From contig JANXCQ010000022.1 in the NCBI GenBank assembly GCA_025060195.1, positions 16,496-80,495 on the forward strand: a stretch of DNA of 64,000 nucleotides, written 5' to 3'. Shown piece by piece: positions 1 through 10,098 of this stretch (position 1 is the stretch's first letter; every line of letters starts with the position of its first letter). The notes below the pieces were generated by a model that ran no database searches, had not been told where the DNA came from, and saw nothing but the letters and a program-made list of their open reading frames with translations. This DNA comes from Gemmatales bacterium. GTDB taxonomy: Bacteria; Planctomycetota; Planctomycetia; Gemmatales; HRBIN36. Position numbers and translations under genes: made by a program.

Positions 1-2002
1 ACCTGGGCGAAGTTGTCGAAAACGGATTGAAACGCGCGGCTCCGTTGCAATTGGCGGATTTCCAACACTCGCAGACCACGGAAGGGCTCCATTTGCAACA
101 CCGTAGGCGCCGCGAACGCGCCAAGTAACGCCTCCACTTCCACCGCCACCTGCCAAGTTCGTTGTTCCAGGCGACGCAACGATAATTCCAATTGTCCTAG
201 ATAGAGCTGCCGCGTGATGTCGCGTAGGCGTTGCTGCAACTCCCGCGGAAACTCCCGATCCTGCAATTGATATTCAACTCGTAAATCTTCCAGATACCGC
301 TGCTCGGAGCGCAACGCTTCTAGCAAAAGTTCGATGGCTGGACGTCGGCAAGTCCAGTAAGCCCCGGGCGAGAAACCAGGCACCAACGGCGCCACGGAGA
401 GCACCGCGGCCATTTCCGCCACGGCAAAAGCCCCCTGATCGCTTTGTCCGCTCAGACCTTGCCAGAAGCGCCAGCGCTCGGAAATGGTGGTTTGCAATTC
501 CGTGCCCTGGACGTAATCCGACTCGCCCAGAGCTCGTTCAATTTCTCGGCGAATTGTGCCAGCCGCGTCGGGGCGGATTTCCCATTCGCGTATGGCATTG
601 ACGAGCTGAGTATAACCGTTGATCGCCTGGTCGAGCGCATCCATTTGCCGACGCAGGGGCATCATGACACTGGGGTCGAGTTGCAGCGGGAACTCAGTGG
701 GCAGACCCAGCTGGAGCTTGAACTGATCCAAAGTGTTCGCATAAATGACGCGACTTTGCAACACCACCGACTGCGCTTCGCGATACGCCTGTTCCACCTG
801 GTTGACCTGCAATTCGGAAATGCCACTAAAGCCACCCGCCAAATTGCGAAAACGCTCCAGCTCCCGCTCCAACTCAACAACGATGCGCTCATTGTTATAA
901 AGCTGCTGCTGACGTAGCAATGTCGGCAGATAACCGACGGGCGCTACAGGCGTGTCCGCAGGGCCAACGGCAATAGCCCCCCCTGCCGCGATGCTCACGT
1001 AAAATTCGCGATGAAACCGTGCATAGCGTCGCAATTCATAGACCAAGTCGCGTTCCGCTTGCGTCAATGGCTCGAGAGTAACAGCACGCCCGCCGCCCGC
1101 CAAAAATGGTTGCGCCAAACTGAAGGTCAGGCGCGATTGGCTCAGTGTATGCTTGGCCGTGCCCGTCAGGTTGATCACGGTCTGGTTGGCCAGTCGCAAC
1201 AATAACAGCGCTCCCGTGGGAAGCAATTGCCGCACCCCCACCGTGGGATTCACGCGCCAGCGATTGGCTGGGCCTCCAGGCACCTCCTCCCCCCACCATT
1301 GGCGAATGGCCAACATCGTCGCCTCGAACTGGGGCAGAAAGGCAAAACGCTCCAAACTCACGGGCAGGGCTGCCAAATATAGATCCTCACGTCGGCTCTG
1401 AAACTCGCGACTATTGAGCATGCCCAACTCGACTGCCTGCTCCAGGGTAATGATGTAACCTTCGTCCGCCTGTGAACTGCCAGGCGAAGCGCCTGAGTCA
1501 GGGGGAGTTATGGGGGCATAACGCGGCAACACCCAGCGGCGCGTCCGTAGCGGTAAGCCGAGGCGTTGGCGATTTTCCCGATCCCACTGCTCCAACAGTT
1601 GCAGATAGCCGTCCCCTTCTATGTAGGCCACTGCTTTGGGCCGCTGGGGACGTGGCGCTAAACTCCAAGCCGCGGGGTCGTCAGGCGGCATCGGAGGGAA
1701 ATTCGGATCCGTCGGGTCAGCAAATCGGGCCAACGGATGAGGATAAACGAAGTAATTGGCCAAGCGACCCTCGGATACCGCCTCTTTTTCCTGGAGGATT
1801 TCCCGCACATCATGATCGGCACGTCGGCGGAAAAACTCCCGCGTGCAGCCCGACACCATCATCACAACTACCGCCACAAGACCACACCACCGACCCGGCC
1901 ACCAGGAGCTACTCCAAGACCGACTGGGACTTCGACTGCCCGCTTGTTCAGCACTGTTTCGCATAGGATGCCAATCCGGTCTCGGACGATGAGCGGAAGT
2001 CA
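1..2002 (-). CDS. TolC-like outer-membrane efflux lipoprotein, 3' end off the window
   Basis: The reading frame is open from an ATG at 2002 to the left edge, about 667 codons without a stop, so the C-terminus is missing. An N-terminal basic and tryptophan-rich stretch precedes a hydrophobic segment and a lipobox-like VSGC at about residues 50-53, which suggests a lipoprotein. A later ATG at codon 14 is also possible. The segment EGYIITLEQAVELGMLNSREFQ is the kind of helix that opens TolC/OEP repeats. Long Gln/Glu/Arg-rich amphipathic helices follow, including an ELERELERFRNLAGGF stretch, as in the periplasmic tunnel of outer-membrane factors. Such proteins form the outer-membrane exit duct of tripartite pumps or secretion systems. 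No inner-membrane or adaptor partner is visible here. The secreted hypothetical at 2081-2860 lies 78 bases upstream on the same strand and may be co-transcribed. Family call is fairly firm, substrate unknown. Confidence 0.75.
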
Positions 2003-2080
2003 TGACCCCGAGGCTGCCTTCAGTAGGCATCGGCGGAAGGAATCCGAGGAAGGATCAGGAAGTGGGTGAGCTAGGGACGA

Positions 2081-2860
2081 TTACAGACCTTCTGCGTCAG
2101 GGCACTCCGCCAGCAGGCGCAACAATTGTTCTCCTACCTGGGCCTGTTCCGGGTGCTGCCGCATCAGTTTTTGGACTTGCTCCCTCGCCCACTGCGGATG
2201 CTCCGTCACGTACCATGCCATGCCCGCGAAGAAAAGTTGCACCTGCTCCAAACACTGTCGCGCAAACTCCTGGGCAGCTTGCTGACCGAAACGGAGAATC
2301 ACCTGCCAACCCCGCGCATCGACTTGGGCAGCCAGCTCAGCTTGATGCCGAATGCCTGTTTGCCCTTGTGGCGCACGCAGGCCACGGTAACGCAACAATA
2401 GCAAAGCCCGCACGTGCGCAGGTTGACTAAGGAGCTTGCCACGCCCAGTCGCCTCGACATACCACAAACGCAGACCTGGCTCGTGATAAATCGTGTGCCA
2501 ATTCATCCGATTCCCGTGCTCATCCTCCCCAACAAACTCACCGTTGCCCACTGCACGCACCTGCACTCCCCGCGCTCCTAACTGCTGCCACAGCCAATAA
2601 CCCCAATCGGGATGTTCTAGTAACCACACATACAACTCCCGCCGACAGGGAAATGTCTCGGCTCGGCCCGTCGAACGGATCTGCGGCGCCTGTGCCACAT
2701 GCAGGGCGTGACTTCGCCAGGGCTCGGCGAGACGCTGGAGCAATTCTGCGTTCCAAACTTCCGACGCCCCACGTTCGCCCTGCGCGGGAACCGGCTCCCA
2801 ACTCGCCCAGGCCAAGACCACGTTCACGAGCACCCCTTGCCAACCTCGTCGCACTTGCAT
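2081..2860 (-). CDS. Secreted hypothetical protein
   Basis: A 259-residue protein starting MQVRRGW. A hydrophobic stretch (VLVNVVLAWASW) is followed by a possible signal-peptidase site after VPAQ, so it is probably exported to the periplasm. An AGGAGG Shine-Dalgarno element lies 12 bases before the ATG. The mature part is rich in Trp, Gln and Arg, with motifs such as HPDWGYWLWQQLG and NWHTIYHEPGLRLWYVEATG, and a helical C-terminal third. I do not recognise the family. It is upstream of, and in the same direction as, the TolC-like gene, so a shared envelope role is possible but unproven. Confidence 0.6.
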   Translation of the reverse strand: MQVRRGWQGVLVNVVLAWASWEPVPAQGERGASEVWNAELLQRLAEPWRSHALHVAQAPQIRSTGRAETFPCRRELYVWLLEHPDWGYWLWQQLGARGVQVRAVGNGEFVGEDEHGNRMNWHTIYHEPGLRLWYVEATGRGKLLSQPAHVRALLLLRYRGLRAPQGQTGIRHQAELAAQVDARGWQVILRFGQQAAQEFARQCLEQVQLFFAGMAWYVTEHPQWAREQVQKLMRQHPEQAQVGEQLLRLLAECPDAEGL

Positions 2861-3199
2861 GGTGTTTCCGTCCCTCCTGAGTGCCGACGGCTCGGTGCTT
2901 GGGTCGGAGTCTGCCGTCGGCGTCTTTGGCGTTAATCGAACATAGGCCTAACGAAAATAGAGACTTTTTCTGTCCTAGGGACTTTACCAAGCAGTGCGAC
3001 TAGGCAAACTTTACCGACGCCGTCGCCGCGCTACTGACTTTTCACCTCGCGACAGAATCTGCCACTTTGGAATAGTCGCCAAAATCGCTAGCCAAGAAAA
3101 ACTCGCTCTCCTCAGCAAAATTTGTGCTATACTTGGGCAGCAGGGCTGTAAGCATCAACGCAACTTGCTCGCCTCGTTGTGCTGGCCCAGGAGGCAACT
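2861..3199. other. Divergent intergenic region between secreted protein and coiled-coil gene
   Basis: No convincing gene. It separates two divergently transcribed genes and should hold both promoters. A TATACT hexamer at 3128-3133 fits a -10 box for the rightward gene, but no good -35 is seen 16-18 bases upstream. Nothing else stands out. Confidence 0.4.
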
Positions 3200-4126
3200 A
3201 TGGCCGCCCCTTTACCAGTGTATCGCAACCCTAACTACCTGGATGAATCTTCAAGTTCGCGGAACCCCGCGGAGCTCGATTTGCAGCCTACGTTGTCGGC
3301 ACAGGCCGCACCGGATTCCGTTGCGGAGGACGACGCAGACGTGCGCTCAGGAATGATTATTTCCCTGATGCCAAAAAAGTCTTCAGGGGGCGGCGACCCC
3401 AATGGCGATTTGGCCAGCTTACACGAAGAAAATCGCCGATTACGGGCATCGTTAGAACAAGCCCGGGAACGACTCGCCCTCATGGAACGAGAAGCCGCTC
3501 GCTGGCGCCAACGCGAACAGGAATACGAGGCTCTTCTGGAAGAGAAAAGCGAACTGATTCGCCAACTCCACCAGGAACTACAGCTGGCCAAACAACGCCC
3601 CGCCGTCGAACGCCGCGTGCCCCGCGAGGAAGAACTCCTCGCGCTAGAACAGGAACTATTGCGCGAACGCGAACAACTCAAGCGGGACGAAGAACAACTC
3701 ATGGCCGAAATTCGCCAAATGGAAGTAACGTTATCCCGCGAACGCGCCGACTTAGCCCGCCAACGCAACGAACTGCAACGCCTGCATCAGCAAATTCAAA
3801 TGGAACTGGAGATGGCCGCCCGCGAAGCCACCTTACGCGAACGCCTCGCCCCCTTATACGAACTACATGCCGAGTTACAACGTCGCTACTTCGGCGAGAC
3901 ACGCCACTCCCTTCGGCCGCCGTCGAATTCCCAAACTGCTACCGCCCCGGCGAAGAGACCTAGTTCTTCGTCGCCTGACATGAGCACCGCCAAACCCTCC
4001 ACGCCGCTCCTGTCCGCAAACCCTGGGAACCAGGCTCCCGCCTCCGCACCTCCCGCAGGGCCTGAACCCATTCACGAAGACAGCTCCAAGCCGGGCTTCT
4101 TCCGACGCCTGTTCGGCCTCGGCTAA
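3200..4126 (+). CDS. Coiled-coil hypothetical protein with basic C-terminal tail
   Basis: 308 residues from the ATG at 3200. An AGGAGG element five bases upstream fixes this start in preference to the in-frame GTG at 3179. Residues about 1-60 are low-complexity and polar. From about residue 70 to 230 there is one long charged coiled coil (repeated ENRRLRASLEQ-, EREQLKRDEEQ-, LHQQIQMELEM-type heptads). A Pro/Ser/Ala-rich linker follows, then a short conserved-looking tail ending GFFRRLFGLG, possibly an amphipathic membrane or protein docking motif. No signal peptide, so it is probably cytoplasmic. No family recognised; a scaffolding or cytoskeletal role is only a guess from the coiled coil. 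Confidence 0.65.
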   Translation: MAAPLPVYRNPNYLDESSSSRNPAELDLQPTLSAQAAPDSVAEDDADVRSGMIISLMPKKSSGGGDPNGDLASLHEENRRLRASLEQARERLALMEREAARWRQREQEYEALLEEKSELIRQLHQELQLAKQRPAVERRVPREEELLALEQELLREREQLKRDEEQLMAEIRQMEVTLSRERADLARQRNELQRLHQQIQMELEMAAREATLRERLAPLYELHAELQRRYFGETRHSLRPPSNSQTATAPAKRPSSSSPDMSTAKPSTPLLSANPGNQAPASAPPAGPEPIHEDSSKPGFFRRLFGLG

Positions 4127-4271
4127 CCTGCGTGCTCATCACGGCACCTAATTTCGACATATTCCCTATCCTCGGTAAAAAAGTTTAGAGCGTTACGACT
4201 CCGAGCCGAAACTTATATGGGATGATTTTCTCGGTTCCTGCGGGCGAGCACGAGTCCACGCGAGATAGCGT

Positions 4272-5336
4272 ATGCCTCGACTCCATGCCTATCGACTAAG
4301 CTGCTACCTTGTCATCCTGCCAGGATTAGGCTATGCTCTGCTTGCTGATAGTGTAGCCTTAGCTCAACCGCCACTTTCCCCATACCCCGCACCTTATTAT
4401 CAGCCCCTATCTCTCGATAAGCCGACCTTCTCAGAACTAAGTGCCCCCTCTGCAACGAACATGCACCGAGCGCCAGCAAATTCCACCGGGCAAAAGTCGG
4501 CGGCGCCAACGCCACCTATCTCAACTTCGATACCATCGCGAATGCCGAGCGATAACCCTCCCCACGAAGGTGGCCAGGAACGGGGCTGTATCCACTGCGA
4601 TGCACTTGGCAGTTCCTGCCTGGATAAAATCCGTTCTCTATTCCACCGCCGTGCTGCCCCTAATTCACACGACTTAGAAGCAGACACTTACCTCTATAGT
4701 CCCACAGAAAGTCGTTGGCACCTATGGAAGAAACACGAAAAACCGTGCAAGCATCCCCTTTGCGCTTACCCCCATATATTTCTGCCATTCGAACTGTATG
4801 GCCGCATGAGCGTAGTGTGGCTTGTGGGCGGCGGGAAGTTAGATCGCACGCTTGACCCCGGCATCGGCGCCGAGATCGGCATACGTCAGTTCCTTTACGA
4901 TGATACCAAGCCCGCTGCCTGGTTTGGCGAGTTGGGCTTCGAATTTACCTATCACAATGGCGGCGAAGACCCGGATTTACCTATATTCACGATCCGTGAA
5001 TGGAACGTTTACTGGGTGCGCGTCGCCCTTGGACGCGAATGGTATTTCGGCAGCGGCGAACCCGGCGCTTGGACTTTCTTAGTGGGTGCCTTTACGGGTG
5101 GTCGCTTCGGCAGCGCTAACACGAAGTTCCTCGACGAACCGTATCGCACCGATAACATTGGCGGTCTCTTCGCCGGCGGACATGCAGGCATACTCATACC
5201 CCGTTGCGGCTACGATCTCATGGCCGAAATCTTCACCGAATACGGCCACGACTGGACCAGTTGGTCCGATCTCATTAACTCCGACCGCCATATTGATCAT
5301 ATCAAGCTCGGCGGCGCCATCGGTATTAGGTACTAA
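4272..5336 (+). CDS. Secreted protein, probable outer-membrane beta-barrel type
   Basis: 354 residues with an N-terminal signal peptide (hydrophobic VILPGLGYALLADSVALA, likely cleavage after ALA). A Pro/Ser-rich linker runs to about residue 95, and a Cys/His-rich patch (CIHCDALGSSCLDKI) follows. The C-terminal 180 residues have alternating hydrophobic/aromatic strands (RMSVVWLVGGGKLDRT, GELGFEFTYHNGG, WTFLVGAFTGGRFG, YDLMAEIFTEYGHD) ending in GGAIGIRY. A terminal aromatic residue is typical of outer-membrane barrels. Role unknown. It may be a planctomycetal surface protein. Confidence 0.6.
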   Translation: MPRLHAYRLSCYLVILPGLGYALLADSVALAQPPLSPYPAPYYQPLSLDKPTFSELSAPSATNMHRAPANSTGQKSAAPTPPISTSIPSRMPSDNPPHEGGQERGCIHCDALGSSCLDKIRSLFHRRAAPNSHDLEADTYLYSPTESRWHLWKKHEKPCKHPLCAYPHIFLPFELYGRMSVVWLVGGGKLDRTLDPGIGAEIGIRQFLYDDTKPAAWFGELGFEFTYHNGGEDPDLPIFTIREWNVYWVRVALGREWYFGSGEPGAWTFLVGAFTGGRFGSANTKFLDEPYRTDNIGGLFAGGHAGILIPRCGYDLMAEIFTEYGHDWTSWSDLINSDRHIDHIKLGGAIGIRY

Positions 5337-5545
5337 ACTAAATCGCAAGTCAGGGACTATAATCTAAACTGCCACTATCCAACTTTCTATGATTTGACCC
5401 CTACGGTAACACTACTAATATCTGTTAGTCAACAGTCTCATCTACTTAGTCCTTATGGGCGATTAGAAACTCAGGCCCTTTATAAGTTAGGCATTATATG
5501 CTGCCTTATTCGGCCGAAACTTAGATACTAAAGTCTAATAAACAA

Positions 5546-7129
5546 TCACCATAGCCCTAAGAGTTTCCACCAGACTAAGCCCATAGCTAACCAGATACCT
5601 AAGTTCACGAAGGATAAACGGAGGCCTAACCTCCACCATTCTCCTGTGCTGGCATAACCGACACTAAACAAAATCGGCCCGTGTGTTGTCCCGTAATGGG
5701 TCAAACCCGCTGACAGATTGGTAAGAAACGCTAAACATGCTACGGCCAGCGGCGCTGGGATCCCCGCGACTATGAGAATGCCCGCAAACGCCCCGTACAG
5801 GGCCACGATATGCGACGTGATGCTGGCAAACATATAATGAGCATAAAAGTAAACCAGCACGATTAGCAGGAATAGGAGCACTAATGGCAGCGGGCCGAAA
5901 TAATCAGCTAAGCCGCGCGCCACGGCCTGCGGAATCGAAGTTTCCCGCAGTAAGTTGCCTAATTGCACTAGCCCGCCATACCACAGAAAAACGTTCCACG
6001 CGCCCCTCTCTTCCACCACATCCCGCCATTCTAAGACCCCGGTAAGCATTAGTAATGCGACACTCATCAGGGCCACTATCGTGATGCTTTTCGGCCCCAA
6101 GAGAAACCCCCCTAGCATCCAACTGAGACAGGTGGTACCGAAAATTATGAGCACTATACTTTCCTTGAGCGACATAGGCCCCATAGTTTGCAAAAGGTCT
6201 CGAGCCAGTTGCGGGGCATCGGGAGTATGACGCACTCTCGGCGGGCACCATCTATAAGTCAGGGCGGGCACTACTACCAGCGACACCAACGCGGGTAAGC
6301 AGGTGTAAAGCAGCCAGTTACCATAATGCAGCACGACTGGCCGATGTACGTGAGCGCTACCCGTGCTGCCCAGCAATGCAACATGCTGCGGTGCAGGCGA
6401 AGCGGTTACCCGCGCCGCCTCTAACGCTGCCAGGGGATTACTGGCCTGGCCCGTATAAAACATGGCACAAGCCACGATGTCGCTTTGATAGATGGCCAAC
6501 ATTAAAAACGTCCCTAACAATGCCGCGGATGGCCCCGGATAGGATCGATAATGCTCGGCCAAGGCCCGGGCGATAGGCAAAATCACGCCCCCCACACGCG
6601 CCGCATTCGACGGAATGACGCCCGCCAACAAGGTATCGGTGGCCACCAGTGCATAGGCCAAGCCCAACGTGCGGGCTCCCAGCGCACGAATGAAATAGAG
6701 AGCGATGCGCCGCGCTAAGCCCGTCTTGATAACGGCCCGCGCAATCATGTACGCGGCCAACACGAGCCAAACCGTCGGCTCAGCGTAGCCCGCCAACGCT
6801 TGTTCGACGCTCAGCGTGGCAGTGACCAGAGTCGTGACGATGGCTAGGAGCACGATCGCCCCATCAGGCAACGGCCGCAAAATGAACGCCAGTATCGTGG
6901 CCAGGAAGATGGCCAACAAGCGCCAACCCGCAGGCGAAACGTTCGTCGGCCGCCAACCGAACACCCCATCCACCGCCCACACGCTCACGCCCAAACCCAC
7001 CGCGAGTAACCATCCTAGCCAGGGGGCTACTAAGGGCTTTTCTAGCGCGGAAAGATGAGTCGTGTCTGCGGCTGGGAGCGTCTCGCCCCCACCAGTTGGC
7101 TTACTCGCTGGCGTTTCCCCATGCATCAT
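5546..7129 (-). CDS. DASS/SLC13-family anion (dicarboxylate-type) transporter
   Basis: 527 residues from the MMHGE start at 7129. An in-frame TTG at 7159 would extend it by ten residues. It is very hydrophobic with about 12 membrane segments in the inner membrane. Family hallmarks: an N-terminal GWRLLAIFLATILAFILRPLP block, a TVWLVLAAYMIARAVIKTGLARRIALYF segment, NAARVGGVILPIARALAE (with the SNA motif that binds sodium and substrate in this family), and a C-terminal FLTNLSAGLTHYGTTHGPILF with the second SAGLTHYG substrate loop. This matches the citrate/2-oxoglutarate/malate branch of the divalent-anion:Na+ symporters. Exact substrate cannot be read from sequence. It stands alone on the minus strand. 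Confidence 0.85.
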   Translation of the reverse strand: MMHGETPASKPTGGGETLPAADTTHLSALEKPLVAPWLGWLLAVGLGVSVWAVDGVFGWRPTNVSPAGWRLLAIFLATILAFILRPLPDGAIVLLAIVTTLVTATLSVEQALAGYAEPTVWLVLAAYMIARAVIKTGLARRIALYFIRALGARTLGLAYALVATDTLLAGVIPSNAARVGGVILPIARALAEHYRSYPGPSAALLGTFLMLAIYQSDIVACAMFYTGQASNPLAALEAARVTASPAPQHVALLGSTGSAHVHRPVVLHYGNWLLYTCLPALVSLVVVPALTYRWCPPRVRHTPDAPQLARDLLQTMGPMSLKESIVLIIFGTTCLSWMLGGFLLGPKSITIVALMSVALLMLTGVLEWRDVVEERGAWNVFLWYGGLVQLGNLLRETSIPQAVARGLADYFGPLPLVLLFLLIVLVYFYAHYMFASITSHIVALYGAFAGILIVAGIPAPLAVACLAFLTNLSAGLTHYGTTHGPILFSVGYASTGEWWRLGLRLSFVNLGIWLAMGLVWWKLLGLW

Positions 7130-7553
7130 GGCCGAACCCGCGCATTGCCAGCGCCGCAATCTAAATCAGCGGTAGCTTTCGACTAATCGTTCGTTCTTGG
7201 GTAAGTCGTCGGATTCGCGCAAGCCCACGCTGTCCTCACGAAAGGAAAATTCGCCCCACGGGAAGCTAAGCTGGCGAAATTTTCACGAATTTTTCTTTGA
7301 CTCCCGCGGCTCCTGTTGCGTAGACTAGAAGCGAAATCGAGAAATGAGAAGCATTTCGGCGCCGGCATCGACGATTGCCGGGCACAGCCCCGAAGGATGG
7401 CACGCACGCGAGCATCGGCAGGAGGCACGCAGTTTCCAAAGCGTTCTGTCGCTTCACTCATCGGTAACGCGGCGGAAATATACGGTCGCCCACTCAGCAC
7501 GAGTGAGCGCAGGTAGAGATATTCTCGGCATATCGCCCAACGGGAGGAGCCTT
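7130..7553 (+). promoter_or_regulatory. Intergenic region with sigma70-like promoter for the BON-like gene
   Basis: About 420 bases without a gene. On the + strand TTGACT at 7297-7302 and TAGACT at 7321-7326 are separated by 18 bases, a reasonable -35/-10 pair. Transcription from here would give a leader of about 220 bases before the gene at 7554. No other structured element was found. Confidence 0.4.
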
Positions 7554-7820
7554 ATGCGGTCAGAAACGCTCAGCTACCAGGTCGCTATTCCAGCCCCTGA
7601 AAAGGGTTGGTTGGAAACTCAAGAAGTTGGCGACGAATTGTTGGAAGCGACGGTGCAGAAACGCCTTGGCAACCGTATTCGCGACCTACGCATTGTGCGG
7701 AGCGAGCGGGGCGTGATCTTGCAAGGCCGCGTACCAACTTATTACGCCAAACAATTGGCCCAGCACGCTATCTTAGAATTGGGCCAACCCGTGGCCGCTA
7801 ACCAAATCGAAGTGCAATAA
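7554..7820 (+). CDS. Small BON-like domain protein
   Basis: 88 residues, start fixed by GGGAGGAG seven to eight bases before the ATG at 7554. Residues about 28-86 read like a BON fold: LLEATVQKRLGNRIRDL, then RIVRSERGVILQGRVPTYYAKQLAQHAI, then a terminal PVAANQIEV strand. BON domains bind phospholipid or are structural in periplasmic proteins. Here there is no signal peptide, so the protein is probably cytoplasmic. It converges on the head-gene cluster with only five bases between the two stop codons. Function unknown. Confidence 0.65.
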   Translation: MRSETLSYQVAIPAPEKGWLETQEVGDELLEATVQKRLGNRIRDLRIVRSERGVILQGRVPTYYAKQLAQHAILELGQPVAANQIEVQ

Positions 7821-7825
7821 ACGCC

Positions 7826-8203
7826 TTACGAGCCGTAACGAATCGGTGGTTCTGTCGGCGTTACGCATTGTCCTTGTACGGTAAGTTGCACCGTTTTCAG
7901 TTCCCGCCGGCGATCCAGGCGACGTAATACTGTTTCCGGCACTGTCGTGAAAGCCGCGGCAATGGTGAGCACCCAGTAGAGCGTGAGATCGCGCAAAAAC
8001 TCGGCACAGTTGTCCCACTGTTCGATTTGTTGTCGGGAGTAACCTCGTGCGGTCAACTGGCCCACAATATCTTGCCAAGCGGTGAACCGTGCATGGTCGA
8101 TGAGAAGGTTCCACGCCTGGGGCCAATCGTCCGGATCACGGTGTACGACGATGGCCGCGATTTGGCGAATCTGTTCCCGCTGCTCGGGGAAAGGTACGGA
8201 CAT
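7826..8203 (-). CDS. Last gene of the phage-head cluster, uncharacterised
   Basis: 125 residues from the ATG at 8203, with GGGAG eight bases upstream. The frame is open further upstream but lacks a ribosome site there. The protein is mostly helical (EQREQIRQIAAIVVHRD, WPQAWNLLIDHARF, IVGQLTARGY, LRDLTLYWVLTIAAAF) with a short beta-rich end (TVQLTVQGQCVTP). It follows the major head gene, where Mu-like phages carry the gp36/DUF1320 head-completion gene. I cannot show homology to that family, so a head-tail joining role is only positional. Confidence 0.5.
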   Translation of the reverse strand: MSVPFPEQREQIRQIAAIVVHRDPDDWPQAWNLLIDHARFTAWQDIVGQLTARGYSRQQIEQWDNCAEFLRDLTLYWVLTIAAAFTTVPETVLRRLDRRRELKTVQLTVQGQCVTPTEPPIRYGS

Positions 8204-8342
8204 GTTCAGTCTCCCGCAGAGGCGGGATGTCGGCGGCGCATGATCGGTTTGAGCGAACCAGCACCAACCGACACCCCGCCCAATTCGCTTGGTATGGTGG
8301 CTAAGCCGATAAGCATGCGGAGGCCTGCCGAGGGACGGGCTC

Positions 8343-9293
8343 TTACTCGTTGAGGAAGGCACTCACGAGTAGTTCAGCGGCGCCGCGATACGGATTGCCT
8401 ACGAGTTGGCCCTGATGATCGGGCACGGCATCCTGTACCAGGATTTGCCGCAGCCGCGGCGCTAGTCCGGTCGAGCATACGAAAGTGCAGGTAGCAGGGG
8501 ACAGCGTCAGTTGCTCATGGATGTATTCCGGTTCGTCGCCCGGTCCCGTAGCCGGAAGGCGGAACGATCGCAGCTCGCTCTCGGCCTGCATGAGCATTTG
8601 GACTAATTCGGCGACGGAAGGTGTGTGGAGAATGCGTACACAGATCGCATCCCACCAGTAGCCGAAAGCGGCGGCGCCTTCCCCATCGACCCAGAAACTG
8701 ACAACCTTTTGCAGCAGCGCCTCGCGACTATCCGCGTTATCGCGCAAGACAAACGGTTTGCGATTCTGCCAGATCATCGGCAGCACAGGGCCCCGGTGGA
8801 TCAGCAAGATCATCTGATGCCGCTGATTGTCCCCACTTGAGGCAGTGAATTCCAGGAGATTGCGGCCCACTCCCAGTTGGTGCGATGTGGCGAAGAAAGG
8901 TGAACCGTCGAAGCAGGTCAGCGTACGTCCTTGGGCCAGGGTCCGCAACACCGCTCGGCCGGGAAACTGACGGGCTTTCTCCCCGAGTTGTCGGGCCTTG
9001 AGCAGGTAGCCGCCCGTTTGATCATCCTCGATGTCGCGCAACGGTACCTGAAAGGCGCCATCGAATTCGCGGTTTTCTACGCGATAGTCCACCACGTCAA
9101 TCCGCGCGAAACGGCGATGGCCCGCATAAGCCTGAATGCCCGGAGGCGGGGCGAGCCAAGCATAATGCTCGATCCGCGCCCGCGAGTCCAGGATGGTCGT
9201 GAAGCGTTGCCAGGAAGGGGTCGCCGACTCAGGCGGGTTATACCCGGCCACAAATTCCGCACGCATCGCTGTGGTAAAGAGATCCACTTGCAT
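8343..9293 (-). CDS. Mu-like major head protein (gpT family)
   Basis: 316 residues from MQVDLFTT at 9293, with AAGGAG eight bases upstream; an in-frame upstream ATG at 9341 lacks this. The protein matches the Mu gpT head family in order: N-terminal LFTTAMRAEFVAGY, W-Q-R-F-T-T-I-L-D-S-R around residue 30, HYAWLAPPPGIQAYAG, the VPLRDIEDDQTGGY segment (the family's conserved DIEDD patch), LRTLAQGRTLTCFDGSPFF, and a TSHQLGV stretch (family: DGxxFFxTxHPVG). It would form the capsid shell. The proline at the usual ..TDHP.. position is replaced (TSHQ), a mild divergence. Neighbouring decoration, protease and portal genes in the same direction support the call. Confidence 0.85.
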   Translation of the reverse strand: MQVDLFTTAMRAEFVAGYNPPESATPSWQRFTTILDSRARIEHYAWLAPPPGIQAYAGHRRFARIDVVDYRVENREFDGAFQVPLRDIEDDQTGGYLLKARQLGEKARQFPGRAVLRTLAQGRTLTCFDGSPFFATSHQLGVGRNLLEFTASSGDNQRHQMILLIHRGPVLPMIWQNRKPFVLRDNADSREALLQKVVSFWVDGEGAAAFGYWWDAICVRILHTPSVAELVQMLMQAESELRSFRLPATGPGDEPEYIHEQLTLSPATCTFVCSTGLAPRLRQILVQDAVPDHQGQLVGNPYRGAAELLVSAFLNE

Positions 9294-9375
9294 GGTAAGC
9301 TCCTTTGATTCGAACCTGAAGGGAAGAATAGTTGCTCCCATGTGGCCTTGGGATTCGAGGGAGACAACCGAGTGC

Positions 9376-10098
9376 TCAATTCGCCCGGGTCGTTAGAATC
9401 AGCCAGGTATTGCCAGCCGAGATCAGGCAGACATGACTCGCGAAGGAAGCGAGCGTCAACTCCGATTGCCCTTCGATACTGTCGCCCGGAGCAGCCGATA
9501 TGGTAACCGCCTGGCTGTTATTACTCGACTTGATGAAGCGAATGACATCGCCCACCTGTGTGACGCTCAGCGGTGGCAAGGTTACGGTCATGGGGGCAGT
9601 ATTGGCTAAGAAAATCGTCTGGTACACCGCGAAGCGTCCTAAAACGTGATTACTTCCCTCCACGAGTACCCGCACGCCGGCGGTATCCGCACGACTACGC
9701 TGGGGCGGCGCCAGCAGCACCTCCATCGGGTTGAACACCGCGACGATCACGCCAGCGAAATTGCCAAACGGTCCGGGTTGCAGCTGCACCTGATTGCGGC
9801 TCTGGGCATACGCTTTGTAGCCGACATGCTGCGGACTGGCGTTACTCAGACGCACCGATAACAGCATCGGCCGATCGATGCACAGCCGATACTGTCCTGG
9901 CCAGCTACCGGCAGGAACCTCGACGTTTTCCTCACTGATACCGAGAAACCGCAGGGGCTGACGCTGATCGAAAATGGTCGCGTAGCCTGTCTCGGTCAGC
10001 CCCATCAGGTCGCCGACATGGTAAATCTGGGGCTCCGCCGATAAAGGCCACAGCCGACGCGTTTCCGTGTACGGTACGGTGGTGATGCGACTTGGCAT
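9376..10098 (-). CDS. Putative capsid decoration or spike-like protein of head cluster
   Basis: 240 residues, GGAGG 8-9 bases before the ATG. It lies between the protease and the major head gene, where head-decoration proteins usually sit. Residues about 1-160 are beta-rich without a family I can name. The last 75 residues look like a fibre/decoration domain: TVTLPPLSVTQVGDVIRFIKSS, AVTISAAPGDSIEG, then VCLISAGNTWLILTT. The pattern of hydrophobic strand, GD-I-G turn and terminal GNTW-I is seen in many phage surface proteins. The function is inferred from position and this pattern. Confidence 0.55.
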   Translation of the reverse strand: MPSRITTVPYTETRRLWPLSAEPQIYHVGDLMGLTETGYATIFDQRQPLRFLGISEENVEVPAGSWPGQYRLCIDRPMLLSVRLSNASPQHVGYKAYAQSRNQVQLQPGPFGNFAGVIVAVFNPMEVLLAPPQRSRADTAGVRVLVEGSNHVLGRFAVYQTIFLANTAPMTVTLPPLSVTQVGDVIRFIKSSNNSQAVTISAAPGDSIEGQSELTLASFASHVCLISAGNTWLILTTRAN

